A DNA stretch of 37,099 nucleotides from Candidatus Apopatosoma intestinale (GCA_003524145.1 DODZ01000028.1:106086-143184); one strand, 5' to 3'; shown: positions 14,744-23,716, counted from the first letter of the stretch. Notes: a model not told the origin generated them from the letters alone. Numbers and translations are program-made.

Positions 14744-16860
14744 TGACCGAAGACAGAAACGCCCGCCTGCCTGAGCTTCTCGCTCCGGCAGGCTCCGCCG
14801 AGGCGCTTTATGCTGCCGTTTCCGCGGGAGCCGATGCCGTGTATTTCGGCGTCGGCGCTTTCAACGCGCGCATGAATGCGAAGAACCTTGCGGAAGGCGA
14901 GCTTGCAGAGGCGACAGCGTATTGCCGCAGGCTCGGCGTGAAAACATATGTCACGCTCAATACGCAGCTCTACGGCGGCGAGGTATATGCGGCGGCGGAG
15001 ACGGCACGCGGGCTTTACAATCTCGGCGTCGATGCTTTTATTACGGCGGATATCGGACTTGCACGGGTGCTGCGTTCGGCTTATCCCGAGATAGAGATAC
15101 ACGCGAGCACGCAGATGACGGGGCAGAACGAAATGAGTGCGCAGGTGCTTTCGGAAATGGGCTTTTCCCGTATGGTGGCGCCGCGCGAGCTTTCGCTTGC
15201 CGATATAAAGGCACTCTGCGAAAAGTCGCCGATAGAGACGGAAATATTCATCCACGGTGCGCTCTGCGTCAGCGCCTCGGGGCAGTGCCTTTTCAGCTCC
15301 GTTATCGGCGGCAGAAGCGGAAACAGGGGGCAGTGCGCCCAGCCCTGCCGCCTGCCGTATTCCTGCGGAAAAGGGCAGGGCTATCCGCTTTCGCTCAAGG
15401 ATCTCTGCCTTGCTTCGCATATGGAGGAAATTATCTCCTCGGGCGTGGCTTCGCTGAAGATAGAGGGCAGGATGAAGAGCGCCGATTATGTTCACGGCGT
15501 GGTGAAAATATACCGCCGCCTGCTCGACGAGGGCAGAAACGCAACGGCGGATGAATTGGAGGCTCTCGCGCGGCTTTTCTCGCGCTCGGGCTTTACCGAC
15601 GGATATTTCACGGGGAAGATTGATTCCTCTATGCTCGGTGTGCGCACCGAGGACGACAAACGCGCGAGCACCGCGCAGGGCAGCGGAAAATATATAGGCG
15701 AGCGAAGGCTGCCGCTCCTGATAAGAGCGGAATTTTACGCCGACCGCCCGCCCCTGTTGCACGGCACGGCATACCGCGGCGGCGAGGAGATATGCGTCTC
15801 TGCTACGGGTGAAAGCCTGCCGGATGCAGACTATCCGGCGATACCGCAGAGCCGCATAGAGGAAAACCTTACAAAATTCGGTGCTACAATCTACCGCGCA
15901 CAAAAAACGGAAATAACGGGAGCGGAGAATGCGCATTTTCCGCTCTCGGAGATAAACGCGCTCCGCCGCACTCTCTGCGGGAGACTCGACGCGGCGGCAC
16001 TCGGCGAGCGCGAGCCGCTCGAAAAGCGCGATATGCCGAAGGCGGTATCGGAGCCGAAAACGGCATCGGAAAGAAAAATAAATTTTGTGAGCGGGAAAGC
16101 AGATGCGCACGGAAAAACGGCATATTTTGTCTATGCCGACAGCATAACGGAAGCGGCAAAGGCTTATTTCGAGCGCATTTATGTGCCGCTCATGCAGTAT
16201 GTGAAGCTGAAAAGCCCCGCGGAAAATATCGGCGTGGCTTTCCCTCCGGTGGTATTTTCGCATGAGTGCGCGGAGGTTATCGCCGCGGCGGAAAAGGCGG
16301 CGGAGATGGGCTGTCGCTATGCGCTGATAACCAATCTCTGGCAAACCTCGATGGCGAAGCGGCTCGGCTTTGAAGCCTGCGGAGACCTGCGCCTCGGCAT
16401 ATGCAACGGTGAGAGCGCCGCGGAGACGGCGGACATCGGGCTGGAGCGCTTTATAGTTTCGAGCGAGGCGAGAAAGTCGCCTGCCGCCGTGATACCGCGA
16501 GGGCAGATAATCTATGGTGCGCTCCCCGTGATGACGCTCGAAAAATGCGCGATAAGGGAGATATGCGGCGCGAAACTGCCGCCGATTTCCGCCTGCCGCT
16601 ACTGCGATACGCACAGGTTTTCATATCTTTGCGACAGGCTCGGGGTGAAATTCCCGATGGCACGCGAATATAAGCACAGAAATGTGATATTCAACAGCGT
16701 TCCCGTTTATATGGGCGATAAGAAGAGCGGCATGGACTGCGAATTTTATCATTATATATTCACGAACGAAAGCTGCGCGGAGATTGACCGCATAATCGGA
16801 ATTACGGAAAAAGGCAAGAACTACGGCGGAAAATTCTGCCGGCTTTCTTCGCCGAAATGA
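14743..16860 (+). CDS. U32 peptidase-family protein, long form with C-terminal DUF3656-like region
   Basis: Protein of 705 residues. Residues about 10-290 are a TIM-barrel-like U32 domain beginning LPELLAPAGSAEAL. The U32 signature lies at 167-185 (EIFIHGALCVSASGQCLFS), followed by GRSGNRGQCAQPCR. Cys175, Cys182, Cys198 and Cys202 form a cluster like that of U32 proteins that hold or need Fe-S clusters. Although annotated as collagenase-like peptidases, characterised relatives (RlhA, TrhP) hydroxylate rRNA or tRNA, and the long form with a C-terminal extension is closest to RlhA-type proteins. An RNA hydroxylation role is therefore inferred. A further Cys-rich part (ISACRYCDTHRFSYLC) lies near residue 615. 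Its ATG overlaps the zapA stop. Confidence 0.88.
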   Translation: MTEDRNARLPELLAPAGSAEALYAAVSAGADAVYFGVGAFNARMNAKNLAEGELAEATAYCRRLGVKTYVTLNTQLYGGEVYAAAETARGLYNLGVDAFITADIGLARVLRSAYPEIEIHASTQMTGQNEMSAQVLSEMGFSRMVAPRELSLADIKALCEKSPIETEIFIHGALCVSASGQCLFSSVIGGRSGNRGQCAQPCRLPYSCGKGQGYPLSLKDLCLASHMEEIISSGVASLKIEGRMKSADYVHGVVKIYRRLLDEGRNATADELEALARLFSRSGFTDGYFTGKIDSSMLGVRTEDDKRASTAQGSGKYIGERRLPLLIRAEFYADRPPLLHGTAYRGGEEICVSATGESLPDADYPAIPQSRIEENLTKFGATIYRAQKTEITGAENAHFPLSEINALRRTLCGRLDAAALGEREPLEKRDMPKAVSEPKTASERKINFVSGKADAHGKTAYFVYADSITEAAKAYFERIYVPLMQYVKLKSPAENIGVAFPPVVFSHECAEVIAAAEKAAEMGCRYALITNLWQTSMAKRLGFEACGDLRLGICNGESAAETADIGLERFIVSSEARKSPAAVIPRGQIIYGALPVMTLEKCAIREICGAKLPPISACRYCDTHRFSYLCDRLGVKFPMAREYKHRNVIFNSVPVYMGDKKSGMDCEFYHYIFTNESCAEIDRIIGITEKGKNYGGKFCRLSSPK

Positions 16861-16867
16861 GGATAAT

Positions 16868-17464
16868 ATGTTTAAGAAAATCATTCTCGCGTCATCATCG
16901 CCTCGAAGAAAAGAAATACTCGAGAGGCTCGGACTGCACTTTGAAATATGCTCGCCCGATGCGGACGAGACCTGCAACGAAGAGATAAAGCCATGGGACT
17001 ATGTCTGCACGCTCTCGCGCAGAAAAGCCGATGCGGTTAAAGAAAAATACGCCGGCGAGAACGATGCGCTCATTATCGCCTGCGACACAGTCGTCGTTTA
17101 CGGCGGGCATATCATAGGCAAGCCCGAGAGTGAAATGCACGCACATGTCACACTGGGGCTTCTTGCGGATTCATATCACGATGTCTACTCGGGGCTCACG
17201 CTCATCGGAGGCGGCAAAATCCTGTGCGAGAGCGCGCGCACGAGAGTGAAAATGCGCGACTACAGCGAATCGGATATAGAAAAATATGTCGCCTCGGGCG
17301 AGCCGATGGGCAAGGCGGGCTCGTATGCCATTCAGGGGCTCGGCTCGGCGCTTGTCGAGGGCATAGAAGGCGACTACTATAATATAATGGGCTTTCCCGT
17401 GCCGCTTTTCTGCGATATGCTGAAAAGGGAATACGGAATATCGGTTTTTGATATAGCGGAGTGA
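16868..17464 (+). CDS. maf: Maf-family nucleotide pyrophosphatase
   Basis: Hydrolyses non-canonical or pyrimidine nucleoside triphosphates (dTTP/UTP or modified forms) to monophosphates and pyrophosphate. It has 198 residues, the usual size. It opens with the typical ILASSSPRRKEIL, has CDTVVVY with Asp73, the substrate loop MHAHVTLGLL in place of the common LSGxxHxVxTG block, YSGLTLI, and ends with AGSYAIQGLGSALVEGIEGDYYNIMGFPV. It starts 7 bases after the U32 stop with GAGGATAAT as ribosome site, and its stop codon lies 5 bases before the nth start. The role in division arrest known from Bacillus Maf may explain its place near zapA. Confidence 0.93.
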   Translation: MFKKIILASSSPRRKEILERLGLHFEICSPDADETCNEEIKPWDYVCTLSRRKADAVKEKYAGENDALIIACDTVVVYGGHIIGKPESEMHAHVTLGLLADSYHDVYSGLTLIGGGKILCESARTRVKMRDYSESDIEKYVASGEPMGKAGSYAIQGLGSALVEGIEGDYYNIMGFPVPLFCDMLKREYGISVFDIAE

Positions 17465-17469
17465 TAAAT

Positions 17470-18105
17470 ATGACCGAAAAAGAGAAAAAAGCGCGCGCGG
17501 CGTATATCGTCGCCGAGCTTGAAAAAATATATCCCGATGCCGCCTGCGCGCTGGAATCGGGCGGCGACCCGTGGCGGCTTCTTGTCATGGGCAGGCTCTC
17601 TGCGCAGTGTACCGACGCGAGAGTGAATACAGTATGCCGCGAGCTTTTTGCGCATTTTCCGGATGCCGCGGCTATGGCGGCGGCGCCGCTTGAGGAGATA
17701 GAAAAGCTCGTCTATTCATGCGGCGTATACAAGGTGAAGGCGAAAAACATACGCGATTTTTCCGCGATAATCACGGAGAAATACGGCGGCAGAGTTCCCG
17801 ACAGCATGGAGGAGCTTCTGACTCTTCCCGGCGTCGGGCGGAAGATAGCAAATCTCATACTCGGCGATGTCTACGGCAAGCCCGCGATTGTCGCCGATAC
17901 GCATTGCATACGCATTTCAAACCGCCTCGGGCTTTGCGACAGCAAGGTTCCCGAAAAGGTGGAACGCACGCTCTCGGCGCTGGTTGCGCCGGAGAAGCAG
18001 TCCGACTTTTGCCACAGGCTCGTGCAGTTCGGCAGAGATACCTGCGATGCACGAAAGCCGAAATGCGAAGCATGCCCTTTTTCGGGTTTGAAATGCAAAA
18101 TCTGA
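17470..18105 (+). CDS. nth: endonuclease III
   Basis: DNA glycosylase/AP lyase for oxidised pyrimidines, in base-excision repair. It has 211 residues from the ATG at 17470; a GTG at 17461 in the same frame overlaps the maf stop and lacks a ribosome site, whereas GGAG precedes the ATG at good distance. The helix-hairpin-helix is LLTLPGVGRKIANLI with catalytic Lys125, and Asp143 lies in VADTH. The [4Fe-4S] ligands are C192-x6-C199-x2-C202-x6-C209; the last gap is one residue longer than the x5 of E. coli Nth. It sits between maf and rarA in one operon. Confidence 0.94.
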   Translation: MTEKEKKARAAYIVAELEKIYPDAACALESGGDPWRLLVMGRLSAQCTDARVNTVCRELFAHFPDAAAMAAAPLEEIEKLVYSCGVYKVKAKNIRDFSAIITEKYGGRVPDSMEELLTLPGVGRKIANLILGDVYGKPAIVADTHCIRISNRLGLCDSKVPEKVERTLSALVAPEKQSDFCHRLVQFGRDTCDARKPKCEACPFSGLKCKI

Positions 18106-18124
18106 TGAAAAAACGGAGTTTTTT

Positions 18125-19381
18125 ATGGTAAATCAGCCTTTGGCAGACAGAATAAGACCGAAAAGTCTCTCCGATGTCGCGGGAGACCCGAAGCTCTTCG
18201 GCGAGAAGGGCATTTTCGCCTCTATGATAGCGAGCGGATATATACCGAATATGATATTTTTCGGTCCCTCGGGGACGGGAAAAACCACCGTGGCAAATAT
18301 CATTGCCGAGGCGGCGGGGAAGACGCTGCACAAGCTCAATGCAACGACGGCAGGCATTTCGGATATAAAGGAGGTTATCGCCGATACCTCATCGCTCATG
18401 GGCTCGGGCGGCGTGCTTTTATATCTGGATGAGCTTCAGTATTTCAATAAGAAGCAACAGCAGTCACTGCTTGAATTTATCGAGGACGGCAGGATAACGC
18501 TCATCGCTTCCACTACGGAAAATCCGTATTTTTATGTTTATCCCGCCGTGCTCTCGCGCAGTGCCGTCTTTGAGTTCAAGCCGCTCTCGCGGGAGGCGCT
18601 GACGGGCGCACTCGAGCGCGCTGTGCGTGTTCTGGAGGAAGAGGACGGCAGGAAAATCGGGCGCGAAGACGGCGCACTTTCCATGATAGCCGCGGCGGCT
18701 TCGGGGGACGCCCGACGCGCCGTAAACCTGCTCGAAAATGTCTACAGGGTCTGCGGCGAGATAACGGAGGAAAATATCCGGGCCTTCCTGCCCGAGATAA
18801 TGGGAATGGCGGGCTTTGACAAGGCAGGCGACGGACACTATGACCTGCTGTCGGCTTTTCAGAAGTCGATACGCGGCTCCGATCCCGATGCCGCGCTCTT
18901 TTACCTTGCCAAGCTGCTTGCGGGCGGCGACCTCATTTCCGCCTGCCGCAGAATACAGGTTATAGCGAGCGAGGATATAGGGCTGGCATATTCTCAGGCG
19001 GCGGCGATAACACGCGCCTGCGTGGAGAGCGCACGCGAGCTCGGACTTCCCGAAGCGGCTGTTCCGCTTGCCCATGCCACCGTTATGCTGGCGACGGCAC
19101 CGAAATCAAATTCATCGTATCTCGGCTACTATGCCGCGCTTGAGGATGTGAACGCAGGCAGGGGCGCCGAGGTGCCGCGATGCGTGCAGAATGTGCATTT
19201 TGACGGAGAGAACATCGATGATAAGGGGCAGAACTACAAATACCCGCACGATTATCCCAATCATTATGTCGGGCAGAGCTATATGCCGCTCGACCTGAAG
19301 GAACGAAAATATTATCGCTTCGGCGAAAACAAGGCGGAAAGCGCCGCCGCGGCATACTGGGCGCAGATAAAGAAAAAATAA
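18125..19381 (+). CDS. rarA: replication-associated recombination ATPase RarA
   Basis: AAA+ ATPase of the clamp-loader-like RarA/MgsA/WRNIP1 family that acts at stalled replication forks. It has 418 residues. It begins with PLADRIRPKSLSDVAG, has Walker A GPSGTGKTT (47-55), Walker B LLYLDE (98-103) followed by FNKKQQQSLLEFIEDG, sensor 1 ASTTENPYF and the arginine-finger region LSRSAVFEF. The C-terminal half has the family tetramer region, including LAHATVMLATAPKSNS and KYPHDYPNHYVGQSYMP. Start ATG at 18125 with a CGGAG site. The gene lies 20 bases after nth. Confidence 0.94.
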   Translation: MVNQPLADRIRPKSLSDVAGDPKLFGEKGIFASMIASGYIPNMIFFGPSGTGKTTVANIIAEAAGKTLHKLNATTAGISDIKEVIADTSSLMGSGGVLLYLDELQYFNKKQQQSLLEFIEDGRITLIASTTENPYFYVYPAVLSRSAVFEFKPLSREALTGALERAVRVLEEEDGRKIGREDGALSMIAAAASGDARRAVNLLENVYRVCGEITEENIRAFLPEIMGMAGFDKAGDGHYDLLSAFQKSIRGSDPDAALFYLAKLLAGGDLISACRRIQVIASEDIGLAYSQAAAITRACVESARELGLPEAAVPLAHATVMLATAPKSNSSYLGYYAALEDVNAGRGAEVPRCVQNVHFDGENIDDKGQNYKYPHDYPNHYVGQSYMPLDLKERKYYRFGENKAESAAAAYWAQIKKK

Positions 19382-19390
19382 GGTGATGCT

Positions 19391-20434
19391 ATGAATATTA
19401 TTCAGGTCGGCTCATCCGGTCATTATGAATACGCCCTCGCGGCGGCAAAAAGAGCGGGCTTTCGCTTCACGGGAATATGCATGGGCGACCGCAGAGAAAA
19501 GAATACGACGAGAGAGAGATTCCGCAAATTCGGATTTGAGGTTCCTTTATACGAGGATTACTCGGAGATGCTGGAAAAGGCTCCCTCGGATATAGTGATA
19601 ATAAATTCGTTCATGGGCTATAATGCGGAGTTTGCCGCAGAGGCTCTGCGCCGCGGCAAGCATGTTTTCATAGAAAAGCCGATAGCGACAACGCTTGAAG
19701 GACTGCGCCTCGTGATGCGCGAATACCACAATGCAAATACAAAAGAGATGCTCGAAAAATGCGGCAGAAAAAGGGTTTGCCTCTGCGGAATGTTCGGCAT
19801 ACTCGACGAGCCGCAGTTCATGACGGCACGGAAGACAGCCGCGAGCGGCGTGCTCGGCGAGATCCGCCTTGTAAACGCACAGAAATCATATAAGCTCGGC
19901 GAAAGAGAGGAATTTTATTCCGAGAGGGAGCTTTACGGCGGCACGATACCGTGGGTGGCGATACACGCCATCGACTGGGCATGGCGGCTTTTCGGTCTGC
20001 ATTTCACCGAGGTGACGGCAAGGCAGAGCAGAGCCGCAAACGGCGGAAACGGCACTATGGAATCAGATGCGATATGTCTTTTCCGCGGAAGCAGGGATGA
20101 GATAGTTTCCGTTTCCGCAGATTACTTCCGCCCCGCCGGAGCACCGACTCACGGCGACGACCGCATACGTGCCGTCGGCGAGCGCGGCATAATGGAGGTT
20201 CGCGCCGGCAAGGTGTATATAACAGATGAAAACGGCGAAAGGGAAGTTTCCGAATACGAGAAATCCGGAAGTATTTTCGATGAATTCATAAACGAGACAG
20301 AAACGGGTAATCCCGGCAGAGTTTCGGCAATGGGCAGTTTTTATTCCACTTATCTCGCCCTCTGCGCGAGAGAAAGCGCGGACAAGGGTAAAACAGTGGC
20401 ACTGGACTTCGACGCTTTTTGCCGCGAGATATAA
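19391..20434 (+). CDS. Gfo/Idh/MocA-family oxidoreductase
   Basis: NAD(P)-dependent sugar or inositol dehydrogenase-like protein of 347 residues. The N-terminal Rossmann fold opens NIIQVGSSGHYEYALAAAKRAG, where SSGH replaces the usual GxGxxG glycines in part. The HVFIEKPIA motif near residue 92 carries the conserved Lys-Pro of the family. The C-terminal alpha/beta domain contains GTIPWVAIHAIDWAWRLFG, where the His that acts as catalytic base in relatives would lie. Substrate unknown. It starts 10 bases after rarA (AAGGTGAT site) and is the last gene of the zapA unit; no strong terminator follows. It could belong to carbohydrate use, but no sugar gene is adjacent. Confidence 0.85.
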   Translation: MNIIQVGSSGHYEYALAAAKRAGFRFTGICMGDRREKNTTRERFRKFGFEVPLYEDYSEMLEKAPSDIVIINSFMGYNAEFAAEALRRGKHVFIEKPIATTLEGLRLVMREYHNANTKEMLEKCGRKRVCLCGMFGILDEPQFMTARKTAASGVLGEIRLVNAQKSYKLGEREEFYSERELYGGTIPWVAIHAIDWAWRLFGLHFTEVTARQSRAANGGNGTMESDAICLFRGSRDEIVSVSADYFRPAGAPTHGDDRIRAVGERGIMEVRAGKVYITDENGEREVSEYEKSGSIFDEFINETETGNPGRVSAMGSFYSTYLALCARESADKGKTVALDFDAFCREI

Positions 20435-20483
20435 ATATAAAAATGAAAAAACTGTAAATTTCGCAAAAAAATTCAAAAAAATA

Positions 20484-20512
20484 TTGTAAAATTCAAAGAA
20501 CCGCGTTATAAT
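20484..20512 (+). promoter_or_regulatory. sigma-A promoter of rnhA and the sulfur-relay genes
   Basis: TTGTAA (20484-20489), 17-base spacer, TATAAT (20507-20512), 34 bases before the TTG start of rnhA. Confidence 0.82.
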
Positions 20513-20545
20513 ACAATGTTGGAATAAGCATGGGAGGTTTGCCGC

Positions 20546-20983
20546 TTGAAAGAAGTTGATATGTATACCGACGGCGCCTGCAAAGGCAACCCGGGAGCGG
20601 GAGGTTTCTGCTGTATACTGAGGTATAAGGGCAAGGAAAAGCTCGTTTCGGGAGGAGAGGCAAATACAACCAACAACCGCATGGAGCTTTGCGCCGTGAT
20701 AAGCGGACTGGAAATTCTCCGCGAGCCCTGCGAGGTAACGGTTTATTCCGACTCAAAATATGTCGTGGACGCGATGAAGCTCGGCTGGGCGCGCGGATGG
20801 AAAGAAAAGGGCTGGAAAAAGAGCGACGGTAAAACGGCACTCAATACCGACCTTTGGGAGCGGCTGCTTTCTCTTTCCGAGATGCACAGACTGAGGTTTG
20901 TCTGGGTAAAGGGACACGACGGACACGAATATAACGAGCGGTGCGACAGGGAAGCTGTCGCGCAGGCGGAAAAATTCACATAA
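20546..20983 (+). CDS. rnhA: ribonuclease HI
   Basis: Degrades the RNA strand of RNA-DNA hybrids during replication and R-loop removal. It has 145 residues with the complete active site: D9 (YTDGACKGNPG), E47 (NNRMELCAV), D69 (YSDSKYV) and D134 (CDREA), plus H124 in VKGHDGH. The basic handle is present (LGWARGWKEKGWKKSDG). The start is TTG at 20546, with GGGAGG nine bases upstream; an in-frame ATG at 20561 is too far from the ribosome site and would cut into the first strand. It is followed by a second TTG-started gene for cysteine desulfurase, probably on the same transcript. Confidence 0.95.
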   Translation: MKEVDMYTDGACKGNPGAGGFCCILRYKGKEKLVSGGEANTTNNRMELCAVISGLEILREPCEVTVYSDSKYVVDAMKLGWARGWKEKGWKKSDGKTALNTDLWERLLSLSEMHRLRFVWVKGHDGHEYNERCDREAVAQAEKFT

Positions 20984-21009
20984 TAAGCACAGAGAGGGGA
21001 TGTGTAAAT

Positions 21010-22173
21010 TTGGAAAAAAGATTTGTTTACGCAGACAATGCGGCTACAACGAAGCCCGACCCGAGAGTTCTTGAGGCGATGAAGCCTTATCTTACGGAAT
21101 GCTGGGGAAATCCTTCGAGCATATACAGCTTCGGACAGGACGCCAAGGAGGCACTGAGCGAGGCAAGGGCAAAGATTGCTTCTCTGATGGGTTGTGACGC
21201 GGGCGAAATATACTTTACTTCATGCGGCACGGAATCCGATAACTGGGCAATAAGAGGAGCGGCATACGCCAATATAAGAAAGGGCAAGCACCTGATAACG
21301 ACAAAGGTCGAGCATCACGCCGTTCTCCATACTATGGAGGCACTGAAAAAAGAGGGCTTTGAGGTGACATACCTTGACGTCGACGAGTACGGCATGGTTT
21401 CTCCCGAGTCGGTGCGCAACGCGATACGCGATGATACGACGCTCGTCGCCGTAATGTATGCAAACAACGAGATAGGTACCGTTATGCCTATCGCCGAAAT
21501 AGCAAAAATAACAAAAGAAAAGAAGGTTCTTTTCTTCACCGATGCCGTTCAGGCTATAGGTCATGAGAAGATAAACCTTCACGAGCTGGGAGCAGATATG
21601 CTCTCCTGCTCCGGTCATAAGATAAATGCGCCGAAGGGCACGGGCTTTCTTTATATACGCAAGGGCGTCGGCATCCGCAATCTCATCGAGGGCGGCGGTC
21701 AGGAAAAAGGCAAGCGCTCCGGCACGGAAAATGTGGCATACGCCGTTGCTCTCGCAAAGGCGCTTGAGCTCGCCTGCGAGCAGATGCCGGACCTTGAGAG
21801 AGTTGCCGCCATGCGCGACAGACTCATTCATGAGATTCTTGCGAAGATTCCCGATACGAGACTCAACGGTCATCCCACACAGAGACTTCCCGGAAATGTC
21901 AATATTTCATTCGATTTCATAGAGGGCGAGAGCATGATTCTTCTGCTCGATTCCTGCGGCATATGCGCCTCCACAGGCTCTGCCTGCTCGAATAACTCTC
22001 TTGAGCCTTCTCATGTTCTGCTTGCGATAGGTCTGCCTCATGAAAAGGCGCACGGCTCGCTCCGTCTCAGCCTCTCGCACGAGACTACAGACGAGGATGT
22101 GGACTATATCCTCGAGAAGCTGCCTCCCATCATTCAGAGACTGCGCGACATGAGCCCGCTCTATAATGCGTAA
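21010..22173 (+). CDS. iscS: cysteine desulfurase (NifS/IscS type)
   Basis: PLP enzyme that takes sulfur from cysteine as a persulfide and gives alanine. From the TTG at 21010 it has 387 residues. An earlier in-frame ATG at 20941 lies inside rnhA and adds residues with no family match; AGAGGGGA precedes the TTG at good spacing. Motifs: YADNAATTKPDPRV at the start, EHHAVLHTM, the PLP lysine K204 in SGHKINAPKGTG, RSGTEN, and catalytic Cys326 in STGSACSNNSLEPSHVL, with the long loop of group I enzymes. It is followed by an IscU/NifU scaffold and mnmA, so it probably feeds both Fe-S assembly and tRNA thiolation, and may also supply ThiI. Confidence 0.93.
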   Translation: MEKRFVYADNAATTKPDPRVLEAMKPYLTECWGNPSSIYSFGQDAKEALSEARAKIASLMGCDAGEIYFTSCGTESDNWAIRGAAYANIRKGKHLITTKVEHHAVLHTMEALKKEGFEVTYLDVDEYGMVSPESVRNAIRDDTTLVAVMYANNEIGTVMPIAEIAKITKEKKVLFFTDAVQAIGHEKINLHELGADMLSCSGHKINAPKGTGFLYIRKGVGIRNLIEGGGQEKGKRSGTENVAYAVALAKALELACEQMPDLERVAAMRDRLIHEILAKIPDTRLNGHPTQRLPGNVNISFDFIEGESMILLLDSCGICASTGSACSNNSLEPSHVLLAIGLPHEKAHGSLRLSLSHETTDEDVDYILEKLPPIIQRLRDMSPLYNA

Positions 22174-22213
22174 AACCAAAGTAATTTATTTCATATAAAA
22201 AGGAGGGAATAGT

Positions 22214-22678
22214 ATGTATTCCGAAAAAGTAATGGACCACTTCATGCACCCGAGAAATGTAGGCGAAATAGAAAACGCCGACGGTATAGGTGAGGTAGGC
22301 AATGCAAAATGCGGCGATATAATGAGAATTTATCTCAAAATAGATAACGGCATCATTACCGATGTCAAATTCAAAACATTCGGCTGCGGTGCGGCTGTAG
22401 CCACATCGTCGATGGCAACCGAGCTGATAAAAGGAAAGAGCGTTGACGATGCCCTCAAGCTTACAAATAAGGCTGTCATCGAGGCGCTTGACGGACTTCC
22501 TCCGATAAAGATACATTGCTCCGTACTTGCCGAGGAAGCTGTTCGTGCGGCTATCGCCGACTACTATAAGAGAAACGGCATAGAAAAGGAGATTCCCGGT
22601 GCGGAATGTACAGGCTGCTGCTCATGCTGCGAGCATAGTGCAGAGCATAATCATGTACATGAGCATGACCATGAATAA
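22214..22678 (+). CDS. iscU: IscU/NifU-type Fe-S scaffold with Cys/His-rich C-terminal tail
   Basis: Scaffold on which the desulfurase builds Fe-S clusters. Its 154 residues have the IscU core with ligands Cys33 (AKCGD, with Asp35), Cys58 (FGCGA) and Cys102 (IHCSVLAEEA). The first helix, YSEKVMDHFMHPRNVGEIE, is typical of the NifU N-domain. After the core, about residue 130, is an unusual tail: five cysteines (132, 135, 136, 138, 139) in ECTGCCSCCEH, then six alternating histidines (141-153) to the end. This tail looks like a metal-binding appendage, perhaps for iron or zinc storage. Good AAGGAGGGAAT site. Its stop overlaps the start of mnmA. Confidence 0.92.
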   Translation: MYSEKVMDHFMHPRNVGEIENADGIGEVGNAKCGDIMRIYLKIDNGIITDVKFKTFGCGAAVATSSMATELIKGKSVDDALKLTNKAVIEALDGLPPIKIHCSVLAEEAVRAAIADYYKRNGIEKEIPGAECTGCCSCCEHSAEHNHVHEHDHE

Positions 22679-23696
22679 GAAAAAAATACTGCTTGGTATG
22701 AGCGGCGGCGTTGACAGCACATTCAGCGCCGTTCGCTTGCTTAATGAGGGATATGATGTTGAGGGCGCGATACTTGTGATGAGCGAGCATACCGATACAT
22801 CGTCTGCCGAGATCAATGCGAAAAAGCTCGGCATACCGTTACATATCGTTGATTGCCGTGAAAAATTCGATGAATTTGTGAAGAAAAATTTCATCTCTGA
22901 ATACTGTAACGCGAGAACGCCGAATCCCTGCACGGTCTGCAACAGATATGTGAAAATGGCGGAGCTTTGCCGCGTTGCCGAGAGCATCGGCGCAGAGAAG
23001 ATTGCCACGGGGCATTACTGCGGCATAGGCTACGATGAGGCGAGCGGGAGATACTACCCCAAAAAGGGCGCGGACGCGAGAAAAGACCAGAGCTATGTTT
23101 TCTGGAATCTCACGCAGAAAGAGCTTTCTATGCTGTATTGCCCTCTTTTTGCCGACAGCAAAAGCGAAGTGAAAGAGCTGGCACGCGAGAGCGGGATAGA
23201 TGTGCCGGAGGGTGAGAGTCAGGACATCTGCTTCATCCCCGACGGTGACCATGCCGCCTTTATAGAGAAAGCTGTCGGTAAGCTTCCCGAGGGCGATTTC
23301 GTCGATGAAAACGGCAAGGTCCTCGGCAGGCACAAAGGTATAGCGTACTATACCGTGGGTCAGCGCAAAGGGCTCGGAATATCTGCGGGAAAGCCGGTAT
23401 TCATATCAAAAATCGACGCCGGAAGCAATACAATAACTGTATCGGACGAGAGCGCTCTTTTCAGTACGGAGTTTACCTGCTCGTCGCTCAATTTCGCGAA
23501 GCTCGCGCCTTTTGAGGGCACAATATGTGCACAGGTGAAGGCACGCTACGCAGCAAAGCCGACGGACGCCGAGGTGACCGTTTCCGGCGGCAGGGCATGT
23601 GTGAAAACAGCGGTGCCGGTGCGCGCCGCGACCCCCGGGCAAAGTGCCGTTTTCTATGACGGTGACGATGTGCTTTTCGGCGGATTTATAGACTGA
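22671..23696 (+). CDS. mnmA: tRNA 2-thiouridylase MnmA
   Basis: Makes 2-thiouridine at wobble position 34 of tRNA-Lys, -Glu and -Gln, using sulfur passed on from the desulfurase. It has 341 residues from ATG 22671. Motifs: PP-loop GMSGGVDST (9-17), first catalytic Cys90 (NPCTVCNRYVK), ATGHYCG, RKDQSYVFW, and second Cys187 (ESQDICFIP). The C-terminal beta-barrel is present (YTVGQRKGLG). The start is uncertain: four ATGs at 22653, 22659, 22665 and 22671 lie within the end of iscU and no strong ribosome site is present, so translation must be coupled to iscU; 22671 fits family length best. It is followed by two hairpins. Confidence 0.94.
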   Translation: MNKKKILLGMSGGVDSTFSAVRLLNEGYDVEGAILVMSEHTDTSSAEINAKKLGIPLHIVDCREKFDEFVKKNFISEYCNARTPNPCTVCNRYVKMAELCRVAESIGAEKIATGHYCGIGYDEASGRYYPKKGADARKDQSYVFWNLTQKELSMLYCPLFADSKSEVKELARESGIDVPEGESQDICFIPDGDHAAFIEKAVGKLPEGDFVDENGKVLGRHKGIAYYTVGQRKGLGISAGKPVFISKIDAGSNTITVSDESALFSTEFTCSSLNFAKLAPFEGTICAQVKARYAAKPTDAEVTVSGGRACVKTAVPVRAATPGQSAVFYDGDDVLFGGFID

Positions 23697-23716
23697 AGCC
23701 GCGGCTTTACCTTGCT

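Noticed and set aside
14671..16614. Long open frame (647 codons) on the minus strand
   Set aside because: It is antisense to the U32 gene, which has clear family motifs and a coupled start; the product is Arg/Ala-rich with no recognisable domain.
22599..22670. Longer MnmA starting at an earlier ATG
   Set aside because: The extra residues are a reading of the iscU Cys/His tail in another frame and are not part of the MnmA family.
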